Shown one piece after another: positions 21,783 to 30,879 of a DNA stretch of 64,000 nt (position 1 is its first letter; the number at the start of each line of letters is the position of its first letter). Source of the DNA: Ornithodoros turicata. Lineage: Eukaryota > Arthropoda > Arachnida > Ixodida > Argasidae. The stretch lies in NCBI RefSeq assembly GCF_037126465.1, contig NC_088204.1, positions 75,763,807 through 75,827,806 on the forward strand, given 5' to 3'. The notes beneath the pieces are model-generated. The model was not told the DNA's origin. It was given only the letters and a program-made list of their open reading frames with translations, and did no database searches. A program made the position numbers and the translations under genes.

Positions 21783-22044
21783 ACCGGCCTCGGTGGCTCA
21801 GTCGGTAGCGTGTTCGCCTTCTGATCCCGAGATCGCGGGTTCGAACCCGGCCGAGGACTTGGTGGCAGGGTACAAGTACACGCCGTCTTCCGCGAGGGAC
21901 GTTAAAATACAGGGTGCCGTGTGATGAGCTTTCATCGCACGTTAAAGAACCCTCAGGTGGGCAAAAGCAATCCACAGACCGACCGCTGTGGCGTCGCTCA
22001 TGATCTCAGTTGTCTCGCGACGTAAACCCCCCAATTATTAATTA
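21783..22044 (+). repeat. SINE-C, full length, inserted in Copia
   Basis: A well-preserved tRNA-like head starts CCGGCCTCGGTGGCTCAG, with the A-box region GTGGCTCAGTCGGTAG and the B box GGTTCGAACCC near 21839. The body has GAGGGACGTTAAAATACAGG, GCACGTTAAAGAACCCTCAG and GTCTCGCGACGTAAACC, and ends in ATTATTAATTA. TCTTTGTGTCCAG is duplicated exactly (21770-21782 and 22045-22057), a 13-bp target duplication made by LINE machinery. Partial copies lie near 9545, 24083, 34111 and 54572. Confidence 0.8.
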
Positions 22045-22435
22045 TCTTTGTGTCCAGGATATTGTATCCGCACAGCCTCACATGTGGCATCTTGACAGCG
22101 GTGCTACAGATCACGTGACGTCGCACAAGGCGAAGCTGACTGATTTTAAGCCCTGCGGGTCTACATTAGAGACAGCCAGCACAGAGTTCATGAAAGTTAG
22201 GAAGGGACGCGTTCAGATACAATGGTCTGAAAAGTGTGGTGGCACTTACGTCACACTGGAAGATGTTCTCTATACGTGCCAGAGTTGAATTATAACCTAC
22301 TTTCAGTTGGACGGATCGAGGAGCGAGGGCTGCACGTGACTTTTGCTGAAGGCAGAGCCGAAGTTACCGAAATCACAGGCGAGTTAATCCTCAACGCGAC
22401 TCGGGAAGGAAGATTGTACCCCGTCGAAGAGGCTC
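22045..22435 (+). pseudogene. Copia protease and pre-integrase fragment
   Basis: After the SINE the polyprotein resumes with WHLDSGATDHVT, the aspartic-protease active site (DSG) of Copia-type elements, which would cut the polyprotein. It continues as KCGGTYVTLEDVLY up to a stop at 22286-22288. A frameshift near 22275 moves the homologous reading to another frame, giving LNYNLLSVGRIEERG, a conserved stretch before the integrase zinc domain. The fragment ends at a MITE insertion near 22436. Confidence 0.7.
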
Positions 22436-22731
22436 AATAGACCTCTACCTGAGAAACGGCAACGTGATGTCGGTAGACCTACTGAAACCGAAACGAATCG
22501 GAAGGGGAGGGGTGGGTTCCACGAATGGGCACTTGTTCGCTGCCTCCTATTCAAAGAAAAGTAGGACCGAAGGTCGCGTCCCTTTCAGGGGCCATCGCAA
22601 TCCCCTCAAGACCGTGGCTTTCGGGCGTGACCTTGTTCGCCGCTAGCTTCGAGCGTAGTTCAACTCTACCAACTTGGTGGCGCTGTCGAACACTATGACG
22701 TCATTTGTTTACAAACAGGGATAGGTCTATT
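22436..22731 (-). mobile_element. MITE-I copy A, inserted in Copia
   Basis: The ends are inverted (AATAGACCT at 22436, AGGTCTATT to 22731), and the whole 296-bp unit is an inverted copy of 28558-28827. Shared blocks include CCCTCAAGACCGTGGCTTT and GAACACTATG with TAGTTCAACTCTACCAA. It separates two adjoining parts of the Copia polyprotein. The exact target duplication is unclear. Confidence 0.6.
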
Positions 22732-23625
22732 CGCATCCAAGACTGCAAAACTGAAGGACCCGTCATTGTAGCATCGACGCGGCTGGGGCCTCTCCATCGA
22801 GATGCTGTACGTCACCTATGTGGAACAAGCGAAGACAAGCAAGGACACATGCAGTATCTGCTATTTGAGAAAGCAGAGGAGGTGCAGTTTCCCAAAAGGT
22901 GAAGCAACACGGGCTAGTGCGCCACTGGAGCTGGTACATTCAGACGTAGTTGGAAGAATTACGCCTACGCCCAAGGGAGGTTTGAACTATTTCGCGACTT
23001 TCACAGATGATTATTCAAGATACGCCGTCGTGTTCCCTATGAAGACCAAAGGCGAAGTGCTCCAAAGATTCGACGAGTATAGCCGAATGGTGGAAAATCT
23101 CCACAATACGACAGTTAAGACTTTGCGCAGTGACAACGAAGGAGAGTACACCAACAAGGAATTCAATGAATACTTAGCTAAGCATGGCATAAGACGCCAG
23201 CTGACCATTCCCGGCACTCCCGAGCCGAATGGAGTTTCAGGGAGAATGAATCAGACGTTGGTTGACATATGACGAGGTGTCTCCTTATTGAGTCAGAGAT
23301 CACCAAAGAACTTTGGGCTGATGCAGTTGTCACCGCAAGTCACACCAGAAATAAGTGTCCATCTAAGGCAATCGAAGGAGAATCGCCAGAAGCTCTGTGG
23401 ACAGGAGAAGTGAGAATAGACCACTTACGAGTATTTGGATGCCGAGCATGGAGCGTGTAAAGCAGACGATGCAAGGGAAAGAAATTCGACCCGAAGGCTG
23501 AAGAATGCATCCTTGCTGGGTATCCAGAAGGCTATAAATTGTGGAACTGGAAGGACGATCGTTCCTTCGTGAGCCGGGACGTCGTTTTTGACGAAAACTG
23601 CTTCCCCTATACAAGCTTCATCAGG
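22732..23625 (+). pseudogene. Copia integrase, degenerate, ends before reverse transcriptase
   Basis: The frames switch but the order is clear: an H-rich start (LHRDAVRHLC), CSIC of the HHCC zinc domain, LVHSDVVG and TFTDDYSRYAVVFP with catalytic Asp residues, then LRSDNEGEYTNKEF. At the position where Copia integrases have the catalytic Glu (NGVAERxNRT), this copy reads NGVSGRMNQT, so the Glu is Gly. After a TGA at 23270-23272 the homology continues in another frame (ITKELWADAVVTASHTRN, then ECILAGYPEGYKLWNW). Reverse transcriptase and RNase H are absent. The element cannot be functional. Confidence 0.75.
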
Positions 23626-23754
23626 CTGCGAGCCCCAGTGTTTGGACATGTGACAATGGTCACGTCACTATCGCATTTCATGTCGATGGGCGCACAATAC
23701 CGGTCAGCAAGACCGCTATCCTATTGACGAGCACAGAGATGGCACAGAAGAAGA

Positions 23755-23810
23755 CCGTCCGCCATCACTCCGTACCCGAGTTCGAATCCCGGTGCCGGCT
23801 GAGCTCATTA
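23755..23810 (+). repeat. tRNA-like B-box fragment
   Basis: GAGTTCGAATCCCGGTGCCG resembles the T arm of the SINE-B head (GGTTCGAATCCTGTCACCGG). It sits between the end of the Copia coding remains and the right flanking repeat. Confidence 0.35.
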
Positions 23811-23824
23811 TCTTACAGTAGCTG

Positions 23825-23897
23825 CCACCAGTGAGAATATGAATATATTTTCCTATATATATCTTACGCGTATCAGTGTCATAACGGCTCGAGCACG
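23825..23897 (+). repeat. Right direct repeat flanking the Copia relic
   Basis: Direct copy of 21348-21414 with a short AT-rich expansion in the middle. An ATTAAA lies about 15 bases further on. An LTR origin is inferred from its position only. Confidence 0.5.
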
Positions 23898-24622
23898 ACG
23901 AGCGCACGTATTAAAAGTTTGAAGCTGGAGGGCCTCGTTCATCTCGTTCCAGCGCTACTATATTTCCATACTATAGAACCGGGTCGCACTGCGTACATGT
24001 TTTCAACATTTATAGCAATAGTAGGTTGCAGATTCAAGCGCGCCGTTATAAGGATCGCCGAGTAATGGAACCGGTAATAATTTATGATGAAAATTCACCA
24101 CACGGCACCCCGTATTTAACGTCCCTCGCGGAAGACGACCTGTCTAAGCAACTTGTACCTTTCTGCATAACCTTCCTTCCGGTTCTTCGTATATTCCTGC
24201 AGTAAATCTGCACTTTAAACCGCTTTATCCGATATAACTGCCGAGGCAACCGAACTTGCGAAGAATGAGGAGATGGAATACATAACCAGCTCAACTGTCC
24301 AACACTCCTCCTCGTGCTTCTGGTGGTTTTTAAGCGCCCGAGTGCCCGCACCAAACAGCCTATACCTTCAGCGTCCGCTTCTCAAGCGATTGAGCGCAAG
24401 CAAATGGCCCGGTAAAACTCGATCAATCTCTTCCGCTCGACGAAATGGAACTCCCCTTTGAAGTGAGGATCCATACAGGATGCCGACGGATCGGGCTAGC
24501 TCACGCGCTATTATACGCGCATTTACCCGGTCTTTTTTGGGTTCCCGCTTCTGCGAGTGTTTACTGTTGTGCTGTCTTCTCCGAGTGCTCCTTCTTACCC
24601 GGGTTCATGAGTTAAATTTTTT
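23898..24622. other. Unassigned, with a SINE-C fragment
   Basis: Positions 24083-24160 match SINE-C on the minus strand (CGGCACCCCGTATTTAACGT, CCCTCGCGGAAGACG). The rest is not recognised. Confidence 0.4.
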
Positions 24623-25033
24623 TTCAAACGGGAAGGAAGCAGGCTAGTTTAAACGCTGAGGCTGGGTGAAAATAAGTTCAGGTTCGTCTAACTTTACCCA
24701 ATCGAACGTAGACGAGTAGAAATCCAGCGATCCCGTAAGGAAGTACGAAATGAATTGCCTCAGAACAGGATCCGCCGATATTTCGAACAGAAACTGTTCT
24801 TCTTCTGCAGGTTCTTAAGAAGAACAGTCTCTGTTCGAAATATCGGCAACTCTAGTCCTGAGGCAACTCCCTTCATACTTCCTTACGGGATCGCTGGATT
24901 TCTACTCGTCTGCGTTCGATGGGGTAAGTTAGACGAACACGACGAAACCTGAACTTATTTTTCCCTAACCTCAGGGTTGAAAGTATATGAAGGTTCGTCA
25001 CCTCCAGCTAGCCTGCTTCCTTCCCGTTTGAAA
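24623..25033. repeat. Foldback element FB3
   Basis: The arms start TTTCAAACGGGAAGGAAGCA and run inwards through AAATCCAGCGATCCCGTAAG on the left and CTTACGGGATCGCTGGATTT on the right. The centre is the hairpin at 24775-24847. The right arm has about 40 extra bases. No coding potential. Confidence 0.6.
24775..24847. repeat. GCCGATATTTCGAACAG hairpin, copy 1
   Basis: GCCGATATTTCGAACAG pairs exactly with CTGTTCGAAATATCGGC at the other end; the loop contains GTTCTTCTTCT and AGAAGAAC, which also pair. The same hairpin recurs at 25038-25112. Hairpins with a CGAAAT.TCGG stem are reminiscent of the terminal parts of Penelope-like elements, but no ribozyme core (CUGAUGA) is visible. Confidence 0.55.
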
Positions 25034-25037
25034 TGTA

Positions 25038-25112
25038 GCCGATATTTCGAACAGAGACTGTGCTTCTTCTTCTGTTCTTCTCCTGAGAACAGTCCCTGTT
25101 CGAAATATCGGC
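25038..25112. repeat. GCCGATATTTCGAACAG hairpin, copy 2
   Basis: The same stem as 24775-24847 with a slightly different loop. Flanks also repeat (CTCTCGTCCTGAGACAATTC here, CTCTAGTCCTGAGGCAACTC after copy 1), so a larger unit has been duplicated in tandem. Confidence 0.55.
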
Positions 25113-25293
25113 AGCTCTCGTCCTGAGACAATTCCCTCCATACTTACCCAATCGAAGGTTTTCCACTATATCCAAGCTCTCGAATTACGTACATCATCTA
25201 AACAAGTAGTGGCGCATCATACACCGTAAGTTACCTAAAGCCAAGGGCTTACCCCAAAAGGTTACCTAAAAAGTTTACGAAACCTAAAGTAGC

Positions 25294-25472
25294 CCAAGAA
25301 AGGAATTCCTTCTCAACGTCAAGCCCTCCGTCGCTGCCTAATGCAGCTTGGGTGCAGCGCAATGTCCATGGCCACCACCCTCCTTGGTCCCGTCCCTCGG
25401 CCTACCCAGTGGACCGTCACCACAGCCCTGCTCCACTTCCTGCAGGATTCGGGCCTTGCGTCCGCCCTTTGA
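25294..25472 (+). CDS. C-terminal end of a second LINE ORF2 (LINE-E), 5'-truncated
   Basis: The frame is open from after a TAG at 25290 to TGA at 25470-25472. Its last part, LLGPVPRPTQW...ALLHFLQDSGLASAL, matches the last residues of LINE-A (LLGPWPNPAQQ...ALLTFLDTIGL), placing both in the same group of non-LTR retrotransposons. Only the tail of the protein after the zinc knuckle is left, so it has no activity. The 3' UTR that follows differs from LINE-A and ends in poly-C. The ATG at 25341 is not the element's start. Confidence 0.6.
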
Positions 25473-25685
25473 CCGGGCTTTCTCGTGCTATGTCGTACCT
25501 TTGCTGCTCTGACTGTTTTTTCTTCTTTTTCTTTTCTTTTTTAATGTTTATTGTTTTGCGTTTTTCTTTCGTTTTCTCACTCTCGCTCTCTTTCTCTCTC
25601 TTTTTTTGAATAGCAAGCCGGCATCGGCCTGGCTGACCTTTCGTCTTTCCTTTTCTTTATATTAAACATATCCCCCCCCCCCCCA
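25473..25685 (+). repeat. LINE-E 3' UTR and poly-C tail
   Basis: T-rich and CT-rich sequence, then GCAAGCCGGCATCGGCCTGG, CTTTATATTAAACATAT and a run of about 14 C. The same terminal block is found inverted at 36622-36735 and very short at 9833-9880. Poly-C (or C followed by CA repeats) is an unusual LINE tail. Confidence 0.6.
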
Positions 25686-25690
25686 ATTCC

Positions 25691-26523
25691 TTCTCTCTCT
25701 TCAACCCTCCTTCTCTTTCCACAAGTGTGACAGACGGAGCTGCATCGCTGTCGCCATTGATGGGCCCTTTAACAGAAGTAAGAAAGAAAGGAAAACTTCG
25801 CGAGCATATCAGGCCGTGTTTGCCATGCGTCAAGGACTGCCTACGAACGAGTTGTATACTAACACTGTCTGACTTGATGAGGGGCTGCTGGAAAGGATGT
25901 CACGAAGGAATCCAGTCAATCCAACGCAGAAAGAGCCCGAGATTGGACGACACGGGGGACTAGAAACGCAAACACAGAGAGCTTCGGTGGATTTTCTTCA
26001 GCAGCTCGTCTGTCTATATATGCTATTTTAGAAGTCCGGTCAATCATTGCCGTACGAGACGAGCTTTGACGAGATCTCACGAGACAAAGTATGCCGCAAC
26101 AAAATGAAAGTAACTCGCCCAAAGTGTCTCGGTACAATGTTTTGGCTGGTAAATAACTTGGTTCTGCCTGAGAGAGAAGGTTTGGAACTTTCAACGGAGT
26201 CCTTTGGGAGATCAACGCACGGACAAGATGCTAGCAATGTTCAGATTAGACACAAGTTCATTTAGGGGTTCATTATGGGAGTAGCAGAACTCGTAGGGTG
26301 AAGAATTCAACGTCTCTTCCCTTTTTTTTTTGTAGATTCAAACTCAAACTAAGCTCCTTCGTTGTCTTTCTTTCTTTCTTTTTTAGCATTCAAACTCAAA
26401 CTCCTTCGTTACCTTCGCTGTTGTTATGAGTAATTTCTTTTTCGCTTTGTCACACCTGTGCAGCCGCTATAACCGTCCTCTAAAGTGCGTAGCGTCAAGT
26501 GTTTCAAATGGAACGGCTGTGTC
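25691..26523. other. Unassigned sequence
   Basis: No gene recognised. A 99-codon minus frame at 25916-26215 lacks family features. T-rich runs lie near 26320-26385, where CAAACTCAAACT is repeated at 26339 and 26391. Confidence 0.35.
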
Positions 26524-26534
26524 GTATTTTACCA

Positions 26535-26600
26535 CAGCCGTGGGGCGAGTGGGGCGATGAAACTCCCCACTCTCCTTCTGAAAATAAAGTTGTTGTTGTT
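26535..26600 (+). mobile_element. 66-bp 5'-truncated LINE-A tail
   Basis: GGGGCGATGAAACTCCCCAC and AAAATAAAGTTGTTGTTGTT match 340-405. GTATTTTACCA is duplicated on both sides (26524-26534 and 26601-26611). Confidence 0.8.
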
Positions 26601-26681
26601 GTATTTTACCATGAACCAAACCGCGTGGCAACCGCTTCTTCATTTCGAACAGTAGTCAAAATTCGTTACAGCTAACATCGG

Positions 26682-27130
26682 ATATGCGTGGGTAAGCTGG
26701 TAGACAAGACCTGACAACGAAGCATATAGGTTTGGGCACACCAACTATACAAGGACGTAACGTTGTTAACGTTGAAAGATGGACGTCACTGAAAAGGTTA
26801 GCCATCTGTAGGTCTCGAACCCACATCTTCTGGATTACCGAGTTCCTAAGCTAACCTTTCCGAGCTAACCGAGCTAACCTTTTCAGTGACTTCCATCTTT
26901 CATCGTTAATTTTTTCTTGGGCACTTGAGGCTTTGTATGTATTTGTCCTTTCTATGTGTTCCAGCCTCAGAACATCAGTTCTCTCGTGTTGTTAACGTGT
27001 TGTGTTGTCACATACGGCCTTGTAGTTGTTGTGTCCAAGCACAGGCGTCGTCGTCATGGATCTAAAAAAGTCGTTCTTCTCTAGCAGAGGTTGTGACACA
27101 TACGACGATAAACAAGACACCGTAAAGACC
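26682..27130 (-). mobile_element. Element G, copy 1 (composite with tRNA-like core)
   Basis: An inverted, closely similar copy of the element inside LINE-D (30830-31261). It has a tRNA-like block (B box GGTTCGAGACC on the minus strand) between inverted arms carrying AAAAGGTTAGC and GCTAACCTTTT, with long unique flanks on one side. Next to the tRNA-like part this copy has extra GTTAGCTCG repeats that the LINE copy lacks. No protein is encoded. Confidence 0.6.
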
Positions 27131-27756
27131 AGGTCCAGCGGGACTCGGTGACTTCGCCGCAGGAGCAGCCAGCATCATACGCTTGCAACAACAACAACAG
27201 CAACAACAACATTGGGTGATCTCCCGTCTCGGTTGAGAAAAGGTGGCTGCCGAGCCGTTGGCTGATCGAAGCTGTCAGCACAGGGTTGCGAACATGTTAG
27301 CGCTGATGGATGCCACTGGCGGCGGGGGGAGTGGGCGGAAACGCGGGGCAAGAACGCTTTGTGGAACCATCGAAGAAGTGGATTTACACAGAAAGGGTGG
27401 CCGTTCTTGTATGGATGAAATGGCGATAGATGGTGAAAGGCTGCAAAGGAAGTGGGATGACAGGGTCAGAATGGAGGTTGAAATAGATGAGGGATATCGG
27501 TGAACGATAGATCCTTATTCATTTAAATTAGAGTCACGCTAGGGAGATTATCTGCGCATAAAATATGCGTCGATGAGGAAGAGTGACGTTTTGTTCGCTT
27601 TGTTGGGACAGAAGAGGTTTTATTTCCTGAACCCCTTGTGAAGCCATTCTTTGTTAGGTGGGTGACCCCGATTATATATAAGACGCATAAGATGCAAGTG
27701 TTTGCTTACTTTTTTTACGTAATGAAGATTCAGAAACTGCCCAAGATGAGAAGCGG
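27131..27756. other. Unassigned, with a (CAA)n run
   Basis: A (CAA)n stretch lies at about 27187-27212. An 86-codon frame at 27243-27503 starts at a non-ATG codon and resembles nothing known to me. Confidence 0.35.
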
Positions 27757-28310
27757 TGCGCCTTTTAATGCGTTAACATTAGGAGTGTCAAAATGGAAAA
27801 AGCTGTATGTACGTGTGTGTGTGTCCGTGTATGAGATGGTGAAGCCTCACCGAGGCAGAGGTATAAGTGGACATGTAAAGCGGGATATGAAAGGGTGAAT
27901 GTAACTGGAGGTAAATGATTTGGAATTAAAGTAGTTGAGAGTAATTACGAGTATGAGGTAAGAGTAGTTAAAGGTCATTAGAGGCAAATAAAGGTAATCA
28001 AACCAAGAAAGCCGATTTTAAAGGGAATGAGTGTAAGATATATGTAATTAGGAGAGAGATTAAATGAAATTAACGATTACCGAAGGTAACGGCAGGTTAG
28101 CCGAGGTAATTAAATGTAATTAACGGTAATTAACGCCAATTAAATGGAAATTGAGAGGAGGACAAGTAAACGTAACTAGAGGGAATTCAATAAAATTCAA
28201 GATTACCTCAGGCAACCTGCGATTACCTTCGCTAATTAAATGCTAATTAAAGGGTAATTGATAGTAATTGAGACTAATTAAAGGTTAATTAAATGGACTT
28301 ACACATGGTA
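27757..28310 (+). repeat. Repeat H, copy 1 (TAATTAA-rich)
   Basis: An AT-rich block with many TAATTAA/GGTAAT motifs, preceded by TTTTAATGCGTTAACATTAG, a TG run and GTATAAGTGGACATG. The same order is found inverted at 36280-36843. It is not coding; no termini were resolved. Confidence 0.55.
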
Positions 28311-28319
28311 ATTGAAAGT

Positions 28320-28443
28320 GCCGAACCGGAAGTCAAGTTTTGACCGGACGTGGACAACCGGAAGTCAGCTTAGACCGGAAGTGGACAACCGGAAGTTGGG
28401 TTTAGACCGGAAGTAGATACCCGGAAGTCAAGTATGGACCGGA
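28320..28443. repeat. Minisatellite of CCGGAAGT motifs
   Basis: About four units of roughly 31 bp, each of the form ACCGGAAGT-spacer-ACCGGAAGTGGACA. In 124 bases ACCGGA or CCGGAAG occurs eight times, on one strand and at near-regular spacing. The motif equals the consensus bound by ETS-family factors, which may be coincidence. Confidence 0.65.
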
Positions 28444-28557
28444 AAAGGCGCTTAATTCTAACGCATTTCTCTCGCATTTATTTCGTGCAGGGTGCCACTT
28501 ACGCTCGTGCGCATGACCACATGGAGCTTCTAACTTGTTGCTCTGCTAATAGACCTC

Positions 28558-28827
28558 TCCCTGTTTCTAAACAGACGACGCCATAGTGTTCGACAGCGCC
28601 ACCAATTTGGTAGAGTTGAACTACACTCGAAGCTAGAGGCGAACAAGGCTGGCGCCCGATCTAAAGCCACGGTCTTGAGGGGATTATGATGGTCCCTGAC
28701 AGGGCCGCGACCATCGACCCTACTTTTCGAGCGAACAAGGGCCGTTCGTGGAACCCAGCCCTCCCCTTCCGATTTTGTTTCGGTTTCAGTCTGTCTACCA
28801 ACGTCATGATGACGTTTCTCGGGATTA
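28558..28827 (+). mobile_element. MITE-I copy B
   Basis: Begins AATAGACCTCTCCCTGTTT and ends near TTTCTCGGGATTAGT. It is the inverse of the copy at 22436-22731 along its length (TAGAGTTGAACTACACTCGA, AAAGCCACGGTCTTGAGGGG). Confidence 0.6.
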
Positions 28828-29173
28828 GTGATGCTATAACAATTTATTTTAGTTATTCGCGCCGGTTTTATGTGTTGATCACGTTAGCGCGCCTTTGTGG
28901 ACTACTGCTCTTTCGTTTACACGTGGACAAAAAACATGGCGTCTCGTCCCTTGGAGCTTCAGCCCCAAAACGTCCAATGTAGACGCAATGACACTTTTCC
29001 GTGGTAGCGTATTACATTGATTAGCACATCATAAGGTTCGATTTACAGTCCATCGTTTTCGAGACGTTTTAATTTGATACGTCATTCTTTGGATAAGGCT
29101 GCGCATTATTATCCAATTTTACACGTTACTGTGCGCCACATTACTGTTACATGTACATACAAGCACCTATACA
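28828..29173. other. Sequence upstream of LINE-D ORF1
   Basis: No feature recognised. The LINE may extend into it, because the ORF1 frame is open upstream to about 29120, but no ORF1-like residues are identifiable there. Confidence 0.3.
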
Positions 29174-29185
29174 TTGGATTTAAAC

Positions 29186-29386
29186 ATGCCGGTTAATAGT
29201 CCTGTTTATATAAACGAGCACCTTTGCCCTGCGTTGAGGCTACTCATGGGTAAGGCGGTATCTAGACGGAAACAACAAGGATGGAGGTACAGTTGGATAA
29301 GTCGAGGGAGAGTGTTTGTGCGGAAAGACGAGTCCAGTCCTGCTATAGAAATTGCGTGTGATGATGATTTGTTGCGAATTGCATGA
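29186..29386 (+). CDS. LINE-D ORF1, C-terminal part
   Basis: The product contains PVYINEHLCPALRLLMGKA, then a basic segment and GWRYSWISRGRVFVRKDESS, ending IEIACDDDLLRIA. This is the C-terminal domain found in many LINE ORF1 proteins and related to the baculovirus FP25 C-terminal domain (PVYINEHLT...G..VWVR.G.I..RK..). ORF1 proteins bind the LINE RNA. The usual longer N-terminal part with coiled coil or zinc fingers is not seen, so the element is probably 5'-truncated. The ATG at 29186 is used here; an earlier TTG frame is also open. ORF2 starts 41 bases after the TGA. Confidence 0.7.
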   Translation: MPVNSPVYINEHLCPALRLLMGKAVSRRKQQGWRYSWISRGRVFVRKDESSPAIEIACDDDLLRIA

Positions 29387-29427
29387 GTGACAAGACGTCA
29401 CCCTTCTTTTTCATTGTCTGTTCTTAA

Positions 29428-30879
29428 ATGCATTCTGAATCGATTGTACCCATTGATAATCTTCGGGAACGGTTGCCTGCTGGGAATAGTGTAAAATGCT
29501 TTCATGTGAATACACAGTCCTTAAGAAACAAGCATGAGAGACTCAATATTTTGTTCAACGATGTTGGTTTCTCATTTGACTGCATTATGTTATCTGAAAC
29601 ATGGTGTGAACAAGAAGATGAATTTCACTTAGATACTTTTGATGCATTTTATTTGAATCGGAAGTGTAGACGTGGAGGTGGAGTAGCAATTTTGACGCAG
29701 AAAAACCTAAACTGTCTATATATTAGCGAGTTTACTATGTCTACCGATGACATAGAACTTATCACAGTTCATTCCGGAAAACATTTCTTTTCGACATTAT
29801 ATCGACCACCGCATGGAAATATTCCAAAATTTTTGGACTATTTGGAGAAATACTTATCGTTTATCAATGAAAATGGTTATCACCTATATCTCGGGGGAGA
29901 TTTTAATGTAAATTTAATGAGCAGTAATACTTCACAACAAAACCTTAGTAGATTGTTGGAATCTAATTTCTGCGTTAACGTTATATCCCATCCAACTCGC
30001 ATTAACGTTTCGTCGTCAACGCTTATTGATCTATTTGTCACGAATAACGATCAAATGAACGTCTCAGCTGGTGTTATGGCCTGTGACATAGCAGATCACC
30101 TACCGATATTTATGTTTGTGGATCTTTGTGTACCTATTAGTAGAAATGCAAAGCAAAATGTATATTCTTCACAACCAATTACTCAAGATGGTCTGAGCAA
30201 CTTCAGGAGATCCATCGAAGAAATCAACTGGGATTTCTTATATTCTTCTCTTGATGTAAATGTAGTTTATGATAGCTTTCTCAGCCTTGTAAAGGAAGCA
30301 TATGAAAGGAGTTTTCCAGTAATAACAAAAAAACGCTGCCGAAGAGCTCGTAAACCATGGATGACAACTGAAATAATCAGTATGATCTCTAAACGTAACA
30401 AATTATTTCACACGTTCCTTAAATCTCGAAGGCAGCAGGATTATGATCAGTTTAAAGCATGTAGGAATTTTACGAACAAGCTGATACGCCAAACTAAAGA
30501 ACGATATTATAATTCGCTGTTCGACTCTACATGTGATATCCGAACGGTATGGCGTAATCTTAATCGTCTTATGAATCGCTCTGTGGGAGATCACTCAACT
30601 GATGAGCTTACAATTAATGGTGAAACACTCACTGGTAAAACATTGGCAGACGTCTTTAATCAACATTTCAGTAATATAGGGCCTAGTGCTGTGCACTCAC
30701 AGCCCCCTGCATCGTGTCAATTCATAACATCAAATTCAGTCTATTTTTTTCCAACATCTGAACCTGAAGTGATGTCCGTATTTGCCAATATGAAAAATTC
30801 TAAAAGCTATCGTATGTATCGTATCGTATGGTCTTTACGGGGTCTTGTTTATCGTCGTATGTGTCACAACCTCTGCTAG
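29428..30879 (+). CDS. LINE-D ORF2, APE-type endonuclease half
   Basis: The ORF starts at a true ATG and has the apurinic-type endonuclease motifs in order: NTQS (28-31), SETW (56-59, catalytic Glu57), RGGGVAI (82-88), LYRPPHGN (124-131), GGDFN (156-160), STLIDLFVTN (197-206) and ADHLP (222-226). This domain nicks the DNA target for target-primed reverse transcription. After residue 460 (30807, ..MKNSKS) the LINE sequence is interrupted; the remaining 23 codons to the TAG come from the inserted element G. The downstream half resumes at 31263, and the two halves are in register if the 455-bp insert is ignored, giving about 941 residues, normal for CR1/L2-type ORF2. No other stop or frameshift was seen. 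Confidence 0.85.
   Translation: MHSESIVPIDNLRERLPAGNSVKCFHVNTQSLRNKHERLNILFNDVGFSFDCIMLSETWCEQEDEFHLDTFDAFYLNRKCRRGGGVAILTQKNLNCLYISEFTMSTDDIELITVHSGKHFFSTLYRPPHGNIPKFLDYLEKYLSFINENGYHLYLGGDFNVNLMSSNTSQQNLSRLLESNFCVNVISHPTRINVSSSTLIDLFVTNNDQMNVSAGVMACDIADHLPIFMFVDLCVPISRNAKQNVYSSQPITQDGLSNFRRSIEEINWDFLYSSLDVNVVYDSFLSLVKEAYERSFPVITKKRCRRARKPWMTTEIISMISKRNKLFHTFLKSRRQQDYDQFKACRNFTNKLIRQTKERYYNSLFDSTCDIRTVWRNLNRLMNRSVGDHSTDELTINGETLTGKTLADVFNQHFSNIGPSAVHSQPPASCQFITSNSVYFFPTSEPEVMSVFANMKNSKSYRMYRIVWSLRGLVYRRMCHNLC

Noticed and set aside
21783..21855. A functional tRNA gene in the GGCCTCGGTGGCTCAG stretch
   Set aside because: It is followed by a SINE body and flanked by a 13-bp target duplication.
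24775..25112. Hammerhead ribozyme
   Set aside because: A GAAA and a stable stem are present, but the CUGAUGA core is not.
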